Assembly: GCA_040755725.1 (NCBI GenBank)
Contig: JBFMAI010000001.1
Coordinates: forward strand, 81,151-145,150
Source: JBFMAI01 sp040755725
GTDB taxonomy: Bacteria; Planctomycetota; Phycisphaerae; UBA1845; Fen-1342
Reading direction: 5' to 3'
DNA: 64,000 bases
Each line of letters opens with the position of its first letter. Position 1 is the stretch's first letter. The notes under the pieces were generated by a model that was not told where the DNA came from, searched no databases, and saw only the letters and a list, made by a program, of their open reading frames with translations. Positions 41,190-51,181 of the stretch are shown here, in pieces. The position numbers were made by a program, and so were the translations under genes.

Positions 41190-43055
41190 TTAACAGGCTG
41201 TCTCGGTTCGGTTTCGGAGGTGAACCATCAGAACCGCCACGTCGGTCGGGTGTATCCCACTCACCCGTGCCGCCTGCCCGATGCTTCGTGGCCGCACAGC
41301 CGACAGCCGCTCAACTGCCTCCCGTCTCAGGTGTCGAACCGCGCCGTAATCGATTTCGGCGGGAATCGCACGGTTCTCCAGCTCGCGGAATCTGGCGATC
41401 ATGCGTTCCTGTCGGTCGATGTAACCGCCATATTTGACAGTGACTAAGGCGCTGGCGAGGACATCGGGCTCCCCCACCCATCCCCGTAGCTCGGGGAACA
41501 TGGTTATGAAGCGCCGGCCGTCCTCCTCGGGACGACGAAACCATTCCCGGAGTGACTTGCCGTCGTGCCGCAGGCTGTCCAGGGCCGCCAAGAACGCGCC
41601 GATGTGCGCCGATTTCGACCGAAAGCGCTCCCAGCGAGCATCATCAACCAAACCCCACTCGCGGCCAATCGGCGTCAAGCGCGTGTCGGCGTTGTCATAG
41701 CGCAGAATCAGCCGGTGCTCGGCCCGCGACGTGAACATGCGATACGGCTCGGTGACGCCGCGAGTCACCAGGTCGTCGATCATCACACCGATGTAAGCCT
41801 GATCGCGGCCGAGCGTTATGGGACTCTGCCCGCCCACGAAGCGTGCCGCGTTGACGCCTGCGACGAGCCCCTGACCCGCCGCCTCTTCGTAGCCGCTGGT
41901 GCCGTTGATCTGGCCGGCCAAGAACAGGCCCACGACACGCTTGGCCATGAGCGTGGCGTCGATCTGCTCCGGCGGCACGAAGTCGTACTCGACCGCGTAG
42001 CCCCACTGGACGACACGGGCGCTTTCGAGTCCCGGCACCAGTGCCACCATCTGCTGTTGGACGTCAACCGGCAGCGAGGTGCTCAGACCGTTGAGGTAGA
42101 TGCGCTCGCCGGCGCGGCACTCGGGCTCCAGGAAGAGCTGGTGGCGTTCCTTGTCGGGGAAGCGGACGACTTTGGTTTCGATGCTGGGGCAGTAGCGCGG
42201 GCCGGTGGACTGGATCTGCCCCGTGTACAGCGGCGCGCGGGACAGGTTCCGTCGGATCAGCTCGTGAATCGCCGCATTGGTCCATGTCACCCAGCAACAA
42301 ACCTGGGGCTGAGTGATGCGGTCGGTGAGGCACGAGAACGGGGCCGGGGTCTCGTCGCCGGGCTGCTCGGTCAGTTGACGGAAGTCGATGCTGTCGCGGG
42401 CGACGCGCGGCGGTGTGCCGGTCTTGAGGCGGTCGAGTGTCAGGCCCAGCGTCTGCAATGCTCCGCTGAGGCCGGTCGCGGCCGGCTCGCCGATGCGCCC
42501 GCCCGCCGTCTGCTGCTCGCCGGTGTGCATGAGGCCGCGGAGGAACGTGCCCGACGCGACGACCACGGCGGTTGTCCGAATCACGCGGCCGTCAGTCAGA
42601 ACCACGCCGGCAATCCGCTGGTGGCCGTTTCCGATGGGCTCGGCGCGGATTCCCTCGACGCCGCCCTCGATGATGGTCAGGTTGGGGCAGGTTTCGAGGT
42701 AGCGGCGCAGGACGGCGGGGTAGAGGTCGCTGTCGACCTGGGCGCGCGGGGCCCAGACGGCGGGGCCCTTGCTGCGGTTGAGCATGCGGAATTGGATGCC
42801 GGCCTCGTCGGTGACGCGGCCCATCAGGCCGCCGAGGGCGTCAATCTCGCGGACGATCTGTCCCTTGCCGATACCGCCGACGGCGGGGTTGCACGACAGG
42901 CGGCCGATGGCCTCGCGGCGGAACGTGACGAGTGCGGTGCGCGCCCCAAGGTTGGCGGCCGCCCACGCGGCCTCCGCGCCGGCGTGCCCGCCGCCGATGA
43001 CGACAACGTCGCATTCTGAGTTGCCGTGGAGCATCGCATTACTGGCGCGCTGCAT
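41190..43055 (-). CDS. mnmG: tRNA uridine-5-carboxymethylaminomethyl modification enzyme, FAD subunit
   Basis: A full-length 621-residue MnmG (GidA), which with MnmE adds the carboxymethylaminomethyl group to U34 of several tRNAs. The FAD-binding start is VVVIGGGHAGAEAAWAAANLG. GIGKGQIVREIDALGG, FRMLNRSKGPAVWAPRAQ and GTFLRGLMH are family signatures. GQINGTSGYEEAAGQGLVAG is the second FAD-contact block and FTSRAEHRLILRYDNAD the MnmG C-terminal signature. The C-terminal helical domain, used for MnmE contact, is present. mnmE is not in this window. It is transcribed away from the lipoprotein gene at 43358-43861, and its gap holds repeat copy F. Confidence 0.95.
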   Translation of the reverse strand: MQRASNAMLHGNSECDVVVIGGGHAGAEAAWAAANLGARTALVTFRREAIGRLSCNPAVGGIGKGQIVREIDALGGLMGRVTDEAGIQFRMLNRSKGPAVWAPRAQVDSDLYPAVLRRYLETCPNLTIIEGGVEGIRAEPIGNGHQRIAGVVLTDGRVIRTTAVVVASGTFLRGLMHTGEQQTAGGRIGEPAATGLSGALQTLGLTLDRLKTGTPPRVARDSIDFRQLTEQPGDETPAPFSCLTDRITQPQVCCWVTWTNAAIHELIRRNLSRAPLYTGQIQSTGPRYCPSIETKVVRFPDKERHQLFLEPECRAGERIYLNGLSTSLPVDVQQQMVALVPGLESARVVQWGYAVEYDFVPPEQIDATLMAKRVVGLFLAGQINGTSGYEEAAGQGLVAGVNAARFVGGQSPITLGRDQAYIGVMIDDLVTRGVTEPYRMFTSRAEHRLILRYDNADTRLTPIGREWGLVDDARWERFRSKSAHIGAFLAALDSLRHDGKSLREWFRRPEEDGRRFITMFPELRGWVGEPDVLASALVTVKYGGYIDRQERMIARFRELENRAIPAEIDYGAVRHLRREAVERLSAVRPRSIGQAARVSGIHPTDVAVLMVHLRNRTETAC

Positions 43056-43357
43056 CGCCGGGTAATTGTACGCTTCGCCACCCGCTGAGGGTGCAATCCG
43101 GATTTGCCCCCGCGGCGGCCAACATCACCCGGCGCAACGCCGGTCCTACCTGTCCCCCCTCGGTCACGTCGACGCCATCAGACGAGCTTGCGTCGGACCG
43201 GCGCATGTCCCGGTCCGGGGTCGCTGAACCGCCGTGCGCGATTCGGCGGCGCCCGCGGTGCGGGTGAGCCTGCCGTCGAGGCGCGGCTCGGCAGGCCGAC
43301 AGGGTCGCCGCAGGAGACAGCCTCGCCCTCCCGCGCCGCATGTTCACGCACGGTCAT
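43056..43357. repeat. interspersed palindromic repeat, family 1, copy F, in a 300-base gap
   Basis: The right half carries GCCGTGCGCGATTCGGCGGC at 43231-43250 (the flank shared with copy B), then a degenerate core with GCGGCTCGGCAGG and CTCGCCCTCCC (about 43260-43332), then TTCACGCACGGTCATTCAG. The left half shows nothing recognisable. Confidence 0.6.
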
Positions 43358-43861
43358 TCAGCGGTCGCTTCGCGGCTCGACGGACAGGCTGACTTGGAGC
43401 TGGTCGCCGTCGGCGCGGAACGTGAACGTCACAAGCTCGCCACAGCGGACGTTCAGTCCCTCTTCGAGCACGAGGGGGTCGCCGCGGCCTTCCGGGTCGG
43501 ACAGGTCTTCCCCGAACACCCCGCCGCGCGTGCCGATTAGGACTTGTTCGTCGCATGCGACGGCAAACGAGTCGTCCTGCCCGGGCAGCAGGATGCCGAC
43601 TTTGCCGACGCCGAGGTCGGTGCGCCGGTTCGCGGCCACGAAGAGGCGGCTGACACCGTCGGCGGCCGGCCCCACGTAGAACTGCGGGTCCAGGGGCTGG
43701 TCGGTGGCATTGACGGCTTTGACGACAATGCCGCGGGTGGGGAATTCGGGGAGGTCACGGCCGCTGTCGGACGTGAGGGAAGACGAGCACCCGGCTCCCG
43801 CCGCCAGCAGCCCCACCAGGGTTAGGGCCCACCGCCAACCCGCGCTCCGCGACTGGTGCAT
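43358..43861 (-). CDS. lipoprotein of unknown function
   Basis: A 167-residue protein with a lipoprotein signal: WALTLVGLLAAGAGCSSS with lipobox AGAGC. The remainder is a single small beta-rich domain (GIVVKAVNATDQPLDPQFYVG, VGKVGILLPGQDDSFAVACDEQVLIG, GELVTFTFRADGDQLQVSLSVE) that may be a beta-sandwich. ATG 43861 has AAGGAG 6 bases upstream. Divergent from hutI with 144 bases between. Function unknown. Confidence 0.75.
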   Translation of the reverse strand: MHQSRSAGWRWALTLVGLLAAGAGCSSSLTSDSGRDLPEFPTRGIVVKAVNATDQPLDPQFYVGPAADGVSRLFVAANRRTDLGVGKVGILLPGQDDSFAVACDEQVLIGTRGGVFGEDLSDPEGRGDPLVLEEGLNVRCGELVTFTFRADGDQLQVSLSVEPRSDR

Positions 43862-44005
43862 GACGATCTCCTTCACTCGTTTCCGGCCCGCGCTTCACGA
43901 GCGCACATGGACGGGTATTATTGAGCTTGGTGACGCAGGCCACAAGCCGCGCCGGCCGTCTGAGCCGCGGGCCGGGCCGTGCGGCCGGACACAAGGAGCC
44001 GTGGC

Positions 44006-45280
44006 ATGAGCACGGACGGCGCAGACCGCACCTCGCTGCTGATCGGGGAGATCGGGACGCTGGCGGTCGTGCCGCCGGGCCCGCTGGCCGGGCCGGCCAT
44101 GCGCGACATCCAGTTCATCTACGATGCCGCCCTGTTGATCCGTGACGGGCGGATCGCGTGGTTCGGGCCGGACGGCGAGGCGCCGCTCGACGAGGGGACG
44201 GCGACGCTGTCGGCCGGCGGCGGCTGCGTCATCCCCGGGCTCATCGACCCGCACACCCACATCCCCTTCGTCGGCGACCGCAGCGGGGAGTTCATCCGCC
44301 GCCTGTCTGGGGAGTCGTACTTGTCCATTCTGGAGGGCGGCGGCGGGATTCGCAGCACGTGTCGCGCTGTCCGTAGTGCCACGCTGGATGAGCTCGTGGC
44401 CGAGAATCTCCCGCGTTTGCACCGCATGTTGGAGCTGGGGGTTACGCGTGTGGAGTGCAAGAGTGGGTACGGGCTGAACCCGGAGGACGAAATCAAGCAG
44501 CTCGAGGCCATTCGCGAGCTCGCCAGCCAACAGCCGATCGGCCTCGTCGCCACCTACCTCGCGGCCCACGCCGTGCCGCCCGAGTTCGACGGCCGCCCCG
44601 ACGAGTACATCGACGTCATCGCCGAGGAACGCCTGCTGACCGACATCGCACAACGCGGGCTGGCGCGCTTTTGCGACGTGTTCTGCGACCGCGGCGCGTT
44701 CACCGTCGAGCAGGCCCGCCGGGTGCTGTCGCGGGCGGCGTCGGCGGGGCTGCGGCCGAAGGTCCACGCAGACGAGCTGGCGCGGATCGGGGCGAGTGAG
44801 CTGGCGGGCGAGCTGCGCGCGGTGTCGGCGGACCACCTGGAGCACATCGACGACGCGGGGATCGCGGCGCTGAAAGCCGCGGGGACGATCGCGCTCGTGC
44901 TGCCCGGGACGTCGTTCTTCCTGGGCATTCCACATTGCGACGCTCGGCGGTTGATCGACGCGGGACTGCCCGTCGCCCTGGCCACCGACTACAACCCCGG
45001 CTCCTGCATGATCGAGTCGCTGCCGTGGATCATGAACATCGCGTGCTGCCAGTTGCGGTTGCTGCCCAACGAGGTGTTGACGGCCTGCACGGCGAATGCG
45101 GCGGCGGCGCTGGATGTGCATCGACGCGCGGGGGCGATCGAGGTCGGCTATGACGCCGATTTGGTGGTGCTGGACGTGCCGTCGCTCGACGCCTGGTTCT
45201 ACACGCCCGGGCGGCCGCGCGTGCGCACGGTCATCAAGTCGGGACACGTGGTATACCGGCGTCCGGACCACGCGCTGTAG
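44006..45280 (+). CDS. hutI: imidazolonepropionase
   Basis: A 424-residue amidohydrolase that opens imidazolone-5-propionate to formiminoglutamate in histidine breakdown. VIPGLIDPHTHIPFVGDRSGEF holds the first metal-binding histidines, TRVECKSGYGL the substrate loop, KVHADELARIG the next metal His, SADHLEHID the second, and ATDYNPGS the metal Asp. All of the zinc ligands are present. ATG 44006 has AAGGAG 7 bases upstream. No hutU, hutH or hutG gene lies beside it in this window, so the rest of the pathway must be elsewhere. Confidence 0.93.
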   Translation: MSTDGADRTSLLIGEIGTLAVVPPGPLAGPAMRDIQFIYDAALLIRDGRIAWFGPDGEAPLDEGTATLSAGGGCVIPGLIDPHTHIPFVGDRSGEFIRRLSGESYLSILEGGGGIRSTCRAVRSATLDELVAENLPRLHRMLELGVTRVECKSGYGLNPEDEIKQLEAIRELASQQPIGLVATYLAAHAVPPEFDGRPDEYIDVIAEERLLTDIAQRGLARFCDVFCDRGAFTVEQARRVLSRAASAGLRPKVHADELARIGASELAGELRAVSADHLEHIDDAGIAALKAAGTIALVLPGTSFFLGIPHCDARRLIDAGLPVALATDYNPGSCMIESLPWIMNIACCQLRLLPNEVLTACTANAAAALDVHRRAGAIEVGYDADLVVLDVPSLDAWFYTPGRPRVRTVIKSGHVVYRRPDHAL

Positions 45281-45512
45281 CCGGAACCACGGCCTAGGGG
45301 AGATTGGCTGTTGTGGGGCGGCACCAGGCGGGGGTCGTGGGCACCATTATTGAGTGCCGATAAGCATCTGGCGTCCCTTCCAGGCTCCCACATCCACATC
45401 CGCACGTCTCGGACCTTGCCCCAGTCTGCGCATTTTAGCACATTTAACTTGGAATGTCGGCGACTTTGTGGCTTACGACCCCAGTTGTTCCCGGGGCGGA
45501 AGGGAAGGAAGT

Positions 45513-47105
45513 ATGCGTCCCCGAAGCAGATACTGCCGCGCGCCACGCCCGGCGTCAGTTCTTGCGCTCCTTTTGGGGCTGTTCTCGGTCCTCGTGGGTG
45601 GCTGCGGGACTGAATTGGGTGGGGTCAACCCGTTGGATCTAGCCACCTGGATTGCGGGGAACGGGCAGGCGACGGGGGGCGGGATCGGGGGGTCGGGTGG
45701 CCCCGCAGCTCCAGGTTTGCTCGGGCTGTGGTCGGCAACGCCGGCGGTGGCCGGCGAAGTTGAAGTGCGCGACGGCGTGGCGTTCATGCTGAGCGAAGAG
45801 GCGCTGGACTTTGGGGAGACCACGGCGCTGCACGCGTTTTATGTGATCAACGTGGGCGCCGAGGAGCTGCGCTACAAGGTGTTATCAGATGTGGCCTGGG
45901 CAACCGTCAGCCCAACGGGAGGGACGAACATCGGCGGCGAGGATCGCATCGAGGTTCGCGTTCAGCGCGCGGGTCTGCCGAAAGGGCGGTACGCCGGGCG
46001 GGTCAGGGTGACGGCGGAGGGTGGGGCTTCGGAGGACGTGGCGATCTCCATGACGGTGGGTGCGGGGCGCTTGGCGGTCAGTACGGTTACGTTGAATTTT
46101 GGAGCCAACGCGCAGACGCGCGGTTTCACGTTGTGGAACGAGGGGGGCGGGATACTGGCTTATACCATCGACGCGAGCGTGGATTGGCTGACGGTCACGC
46201 CCAACCGCGGTGAGCTCTCCGCCGAGGTAGACCAGATCGAAGTCACCATTCGGCGCGGGCCGATGGTAACCGGCCCGCACCAAGCCCAGTTGACCGTGCG
46301 CGCAAGTGGAACCGAGCCGGTGCGTGTGGATGTCAAGGCCGAGAAGTCGGTCACCAGACCGCTGATCATCCCGTGGATGGAGGTCAATTACCCGCCGTTT
46401 CTTCTCGAAGCAACTGTGGAGGGGCTAAGGCTATACAGGCGGGTGACCGACACGGCCATTGTCTCGACGACTCCCGGGAATGCTTCCCTGTACACGGAAC
46501 TCCGACAAGAGCTGCCGGACATGCGGTTCATCCCGGGGATCAAGACGTGCGTCCGGTTGGATCCGAACGCGTTTGATTCGTTGGTCGGGTGGAATCTCAT
46601 CGCGAAAGACGTGCGCGAAGTAGTTCAGACCTCGGGCGTACGAACGGTCATCCTGGAGAACGAAGACGCCATAAAATCATACGTCGCGGGCACGTACGAA
46701 ATCGACTTCCAGCGATTTCGAAGGTGCCTGGAGTTCCTCCCGACCGATGTGGAGTACATTTGGTACCCCGTCAACCTGTACAATGAGTACGTCTGTGGGC
46801 GCACGATCCCAGTCGTCAACGCGGTGCAAGACGTACTAAACGTTCGTCTGGTTGATCACTCCTACGGGCATCCGGATTGGCACAACGAGCTGCACCGTGG
46901 GACCTTGAAGGCAATCGCGGAGAAGCCGCCAATCCTGCTGATGTGGTGGGGCTGCTTTGAGTCGGTCAACACCTGCTACTGGGACTATGGTCGGGTCTCG
47001 GAGGTGATGGCGCTCTTCGAGAACAGGCCCGAACTCGTGTTCTACCCGGGCTACGCCAACTGGATGATGTTGGCGCAGGCCGTCGTCACGGCGTTGTCAC
47101 CCTGA
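45513..47105 (+). CDS. lipoprotein with two BACON/Ig-like repeats and unknown C-terminal domain
   Basis: A 530-residue exported lipoprotein; the signal ends in VLVGGC. After a Gly-rich linker come two related repeats of about 85 residues. The first opens ALDFGETTALHAFYVINVG and the second VTLNFGANAQTRGFTLWNEGG. Each has the W-[AL]-T-V-[ST]-P box (WATVSPTGG, WLTVTPNRG) of BACON-like beta-sandwiches. The C-terminal 250 residues (from PLIIPWMEVNYPPF, with LPDMRFIPGIKTCVRLDP and VWYPVNLYNEYVCG-like sequence) form a domain I do not recognise; its strand-helix alternation could be a TIM barrel. ATG 45513 has GGAAGGAA 3 bases before. The gene end overlaps the 3' end of the pseudogene on the other strand. 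Confidence 0.75.
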   Translation: MRPRSRYCRAPRPASVLALLLGLFSVLVGGCGTELGGVNPLDLATWIAGNGQATGGGIGGSGGPAAPGLLGLWSATPAVAGEVEVRDGVAFMLSEEALDFGETTALHAFYVINVGAEELRYKVLSDVAWATVSPTGGTNIGGEDRIEVRVQRAGLPKGRYAGRVRVTAEGGASEDVAISMTVGAGRLAVSTVTLNFGANAQTRGFTLWNEGGGILAYTIDASVDWLTVTPNRGELSAEVDQIEVTIRRGPMVTGPHQAQLTVRASGTEPVRVDVKAEKSVTRPLIIPWMEVNYPPFLLEATVEGLRLYRRVTDTAIVSTTPGNASLYTELRQELPDMRFIPGIKTCVRLDPNAFDSLVGWNLIAKDVREVVQTSGVRTVILENEDAIKSYVAGTYEIDFQRFRRCLEFLPTDVEYIWYPVNLYNEYVCGRTIPVVNAVQDVLNVRLVDHSYGHPDWHNELHRGTLKAIAEKPPILLMWWGCFESVNTCYWDYGRVSEVMALFENRPELVFYPGYANWMMLAQAVVTALSP

Positions 47106-48799
47106 TACCTCGTTAGCAGCCAGACGAATGGGTTGATGTCGCCGAAGTCGGGCCGACCGTCCTGGTTGATGTCGGCATTCCGAATGGGGCAGTTCGGGAG
47201 TGGTGGCGGCGCTGCGCGGCGGGATGAAGTCCGCCGCTGCCGCCCGCACGTTCGGGGACCGGCTCGACGGTCCACGTATTCGCGGCTATTCGCGCGGCGA
47301 AGAAGAGCTTCTTGGCGACGTTGTCGTAGAAGACCATCTGAAACTGCTGGCTGACCTCGTTGTAGGCCAGGCGCGTGTACCGGTTGTCAACGGCCGCCTA
47401 CGCGACCAACTCGGTTCTCAACGTCGTGCCGCCGTAGTAGCTGAAGAGGACTCGGCCGCTGGCAAAGTCCCCGTGGCTGGCCGCCCACGACAGGCCGCCG
47501 GCATCCAACACCAAGTCCGAGTAGGCCCCGCCCTGTCCCAGCGACGACACCGTCGCGACGGGCTGGCCGACAATCAGCGTCTTCTCCACGACGGCCTGGT
47601 GTCCCCAGCGGTCCGACGCGATCAGCTTGGCCGCGTGGACGCCTGCGGGCAGCACGAGTTCTTCAAGACCGCCTCCACGCTCCCGATCAGCCCGTCCACT
47701 CTCCACCGGGTCGAGAAGTACTCATTCGGGTCGTCGTGCGTGGACGGCGTGCCGTCCAGCAACAGGGGCGCGGCGTAGTGCCGCCGCTCCACCGCGGGCC
47801 CCACGTAGATCGAATGCGGCTGCCGCCCGATGTCCGGATCGGGTCCGACTTGCAGCAAGCCCGTGCAGATCGCGGGACCAAAGGGATACTGGACCTGGAC
47901 AAGGTAGCCGTGGTCGGACGCGGCGTCCGGCACGGCCATCATCCGCGCCGCGATCTGTTGCGGGTCGAAGCCGAGCACCTGTACCTGCATCTCATGCGGG
48001 AACGCGGCGAGGACGTGGGCCGTGAAGGCCTGCTCAAGCATCAGTTCAGTGCCGGCCCGGCTCGTGACCTGGACCAGCGCGAGCTGACCGGTGCGGGCGT
48101 ACGGCGGCCGGGCTTTGGCCGGATCCAGGGAGCAGACCACATCCGCCGTCCGGGCCTCCGCCTTGTCGTGTTCCGTCAAGGTAGGCGGATCGTTCGCGGT
48201 GCTTTGTCTCTTGCCATCTGCCATCACGTCGTCGTTGAAGGTGCGGAGATCGCAGGTGTGGTCGAGACCGATCGCGTGCCCGAGCCCGTGCTTCATGATG
48301 CGCTCGCGGTTCCATTTCTGGTCCTTGACCGCGGGCGGGTCATTCGGCTGTACCCACCCTTACCCATTGCCGTCGTCATTGATGTTGACGTCCATGTGGT
48401 CGGCGATCCGCTGCCTGCCCTTGTCGTCGTCCTTGCCGCGCGTCTTGGTCTGCGTGCCGTCCCCGAGTTTGCTGGTCAACGGACGCTGGCGCACGTTGAT
48501 GTCGGCCTTCTCTCCGGGCGCGGCGTTCGCGAACCTCCAGCCGACACCGGCATCGTTCCAGCTCTGCATGGCCGCCGCGAGGTCGCCCTGAAGCCCTGCG
48601 GGGCGTTGGGATCGACCCACACCTTCAGCTCGCGCTTGGGACTGCCGTCGGCGTCGCGCCATTTCACTTCCGGCGTGAACTTGGTGGTGTTGGTGGCCTT
48701 CCAGATGTCCGCGGGCGCCGGTTGAGCACCGGCCCCCAGCAGTGCGAGCACAGAGAGTGCGAGATGGAAGCGGTGTGACGACGTGGGTAACGTCCTCAA
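47051..48799 (-). pseudogene. decayed secreted matrixin-like metalloprotease with dockerin-type tail
   Basis: Reading the minus strand from 48799, the original protein can be traced through several frames. It starts with a signal (LALSVLALLGAGAQPAPADIW), then a pro/catalytic region (AMQSWNDAGVGWRFANAAPGEKADINV), the zinc site HGLGHAIGLDH at 48258-48290, a beta-rich part (DRWGHQAVVEKTLIVGQP) and a tail NADINQDGRPDFGDINPFVWLL of the planctomycete dockerin type. It is broken by an in-frame TAA at 48360-48362, a TAG at 47398-47400 and frame changes near 48595, 47665 and 47245. The zinc site fits matrixins (HExxHxxGxxH) except that the catalytic Glu is Gly. All this says the gene is dead, unless several bases are misread. 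Confidence 0.75.
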
Positions 48800-49154
48800 T
48801 GAAGTGCCGGTGCGCTTTTGGCCCTCCCCGCCACGGAAGACCCAGCCCCCGGTGCGTTCTATCGGGGCAGGCGAGCGGCGCCCGACAGGACGAGGGCGCC
48901 TTCCAGCCCGGAAGCAGCCGACAGAACCCGCTGCACAGGCGATACCGCCCGGCCCCGCGTTGGCGGGTGGGGTTCTGACGGGCGCTCCAACACCCACCGC
49001 AGCATACGCCGGCCCGCGCCGCTCAAGCAGTGAAAGAACGGTCCGTCCACACCAAACCGTCGAACGTGAGTGGCAAGGTGGCCTTTGGAGGGCCACGCCG
49101 TAAAATGCCGGTCCCGGTGCCCACGGCGACCGGCAATACACGAGCGGAGGCGGC
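48800..49154. repeat. gap with interspersed palindromic repeat, family 2, copy 3
   Basis: The gap between the pseudogene and the small membrane protein. CAGAACCCGCTGCACAGGC at 48931 and GGCGGGTGGGGTTCTGACGG at 48962 are inverted ends of the family 2 type. Nothing else is recognised in the gap. Confidence 0.5.
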
Positions 49155-49448
49155 ATGACACGACGCGAGCAACGCTGGCCCCTGTGGAAGATCGCGGCGG
49201 CCACGGGCGGCTGCGTGGCGGCCGGGATGGTGCTGATTTGGCTCTCCCGACTGGCCGAGCGGGCCGCCGCGCCACCGACCACCGGCCCCGTGACCCCCGT
49301 ACCCGCGATCACGTTTCCCACGCTCCTGCTGATGCTGGCGCTCATGGCGGGCATCCTCGCCATCCTGGGGCTCGTCTGGCTCGGCGTCCGAACCCGCGAG
49401 GCCCTCAAGCCGCCGTGGGAGCGCGGCGGTCACAAACGACGCCGTTAA
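49155..49448 (+). CDS. small membrane protein of unknown function
   Basis: A 97-residue protein with two hydrophobic helices (IAAATGGCVAAGMVLIWLS and LLLMLALMAGILAILGLVWLGV) and short charged ends. I recognise no family. ATG 49155 has GGAGG 4 bases upstream. It lies 32 bases before thrC and is probably co-transcribed with it. Confidence 0.65.
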   Translation: MTRREQRWPLWKIAAATGGCVAAGMVLIWLSRLAERAAAPPTTGPVTPVPAITFPTLLLMLALMAGILAILGLVWLGVRTREALKPPWERGGHKRRR

Positions 49449-49480
49449 CCCGTGCCGGCCGTTGCACGCAAGGTAGCCGT

Positions 49481-50881
49481 ATGTCCGAACCGATTCGTTT
49501 CTACAGCACCAATCGCCACACTCCCGAGGTGGGGCTGGCGGAGGCCCTGCTGACCGGACAAGCCCCGGACCGCGGCCTGTACTTGCCACGCTCGTTTCCG
49601 CCGCTCAGCCCGACGGAACTGGCCAAGCTGCGTGGCCGGCCGTACGCCGAAGTCGCGCTGGCGGTGCTGCGGAAGTACACCGTCGGCGTGTTCGACGAAG
49701 CGGCCTTGCAGGCTTTGTGCCAGGACGCGTACGACTTCGAGGTCCCGCTGGAACGGGTGACCGGCCGCCGATACCTGCTGCGGCTGGACCGCGGGCCGAC
49801 AGCCTCCTTCAAGGACTTCGCCGCTCGCATGATGGCCCGCTGGATGGGCGTGCTCATTCGCCGGCGCGGCGGCCGGCTCGTGATCCTCACCGCGACCTCC
49901 GGCGACACGGGCAGCGCGGTCGCGCACGCGTATCACGGCGTCCCGGACGTGCACGTCGTCGTCCTCTTCCCCCCGGCCGAGGTCTCCGACCGGCAGCGCA
50001 AACAGATGACGACGCTCGGCGGCAACGTGACGGTCATCGGGATCGGCGGGCAGTTCGACGATTGCCAGGCGCTGGTGAAGCAGGCGTTTTCCGACCCGGG
50101 GTTGCGGCACCTGGGACTGACTTCGGCCAACTCGATCAACATCGGCCGATTGTTGCCGCAGTGCGTCTATTACGTGTACGCCTACGTGAACCTGGCGGAC
50201 TTCGACTCCGGGCCGGCCCGGAACGCCGCCGCCCCGGGGCCCATCACCATCTGTGTCCCCTCGGGGAACTTCGGGAACATGATGGGGGCCGAGATCGCCC
50301 GGCGGATGGGCCTGCCGGTCCGGCGTCTGCTCGTGGCGACCAACGCCAACGACGAGTTCCCCACGTTCCTGCACACCGGTCGCTACCAGAAAATCGCCCC
50401 CTCCCGCGTCTGTATCTCCAACGCCATGAACGTCGGCCACCCGTCCAACCTGGCCCGCCTGGTGGACGTCTACGGCGGCTGGATGGATGAGACCGGCGCC
50501 GTGCGGCAGATGCCCGACCTGGCCGCCATGCGCCGCAACCTGTTCGCGGTCAGCATCTCCGACGACCACACCCGGGCGACGATCCGCGCCGCGTATGAAC
50601 GTCACGGTGTCATGCTGGAGCCGCACGGCGCGGTCGGCTGGGCAGCACTGGAGGACTACTTGACCGGCGATTCGGAAGCGGAGCGGCATCCGGCCGTGTC
50701 CGTGGAGACCGCGCACCCGGCGAAGTTCCCCGAGGAGATTGAGGCGACCCTGGGTGTTGCGCCGACCGTGCCGCCGAGCCTGGCCGGGCTGGAGCAGCGC
50801 CCGGAGTCGTACGAGACGATGCCGGCGGAATACGAGGCGCTGCGTACGTTCCTGCTGGACCGGCTTGGTCCAGGAGGGTGA
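49481..50881 (+). CDS. thrC: threonine synthase
   Basis: A 466-residue PLP enzyme that makes threonine from phosphohomoserine. The start MSEPIRFYSTNRHTPEVGLAEAL is typical. GPTASFKDFAARMMA holds the PLP-binding Lys. ATSGDTGSAVAHAY is the phosphate-binding loop and IGIGGQFDDCQ and VPSGNFGNMMGAEIARRMGLP are family blocks. SNAMNVGHPSNLAR follows near the C-terminal third. It is the two-domain (E. coli-like) type with the long N-terminal extension. ATG 49481 has AAGG 10 bases upstream; the frame open to 49070 overlaps the small membrane protein and is rejected. The gene follows the small membrane protein by 32 bases. Confidence 0.93.
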   Translation: MSEPIRFYSTNRHTPEVGLAEALLTGQAPDRGLYLPRSFPPLSPTELAKLRGRPYAEVALAVLRKYTVGVFDEAALQALCQDAYDFEVPLERVTGRRYLLRLDRGPTASFKDFAARMMARWMGVLIRRRGGRLVILTATSGDTGSAVAHAYHGVPDVHVVVLFPPAEVSDRQRKQMTTLGGNVTVIGIGGQFDDCQALVKQAFSDPGLRHLGLTSANSINIGRLLPQCVYYVYAYVNLADFDSGPARNAAAPGPITICVPSGNFGNMMGAEIARRMGLPVRRLLVATNANDEFPTFLHTGRYQKIAPSRVCISNAMNVGHPSNLARLVDVYGGWMDETGAVRQMPDLAAMRRNLFAVSISDDHTRATIRAAYERHGVMLEPHGAVGWAALEDYLTGDSEAERHPAVSVETAHPAKFPEEIEATLGVAPTVPPSLAGLEQRPESYETMPAEYEALRTFLLDRLGPGG

Positions 50882-51181
50882 GGACGTGTGCGTACGCCAC
50901 GCACGCTCATGCAGCCCTCTGCGGCAAGTACCGCCCCGTGCGTTCGGATGCCCGAGTCGGGGCGGGGATTCTTAAGAGCGCCGGTCAGAACCCCGCACGC
51001 CAGTGCAGGGCCGCGCGGCCCACCACTTGCGGGGCCGGTTCTGCTCGCGACTGCAAAGCGCCGGGAGGAGGATGATCACGGCATGCCGGGGCCGGCGAGC
51101 CGCGGCTCGCCGGGAGACGCGCCCTTTTGAGGCTCGTCTCCTCGAACGCGCGGGTCACGGGGGCGTCGCACCGGCGGAGAT
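50882..51181. repeat. gap with family 2 repeat (copy 4) and a decayed family 1 copy
   Basis: The family 2 unit runs about 50986-51053: CAGAACCCCGCACGCCAGTG, then CGGCCCACCACTTGCGGGG and GGTTCTGCTCG. Next to it at 51088-51117 is GGCCGGCGAGCCGCGGCTCG, a partial family 1 core (copy G). No gene is recognised in the 300 bases between thrC and rsfS. Confidence 0.6.
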
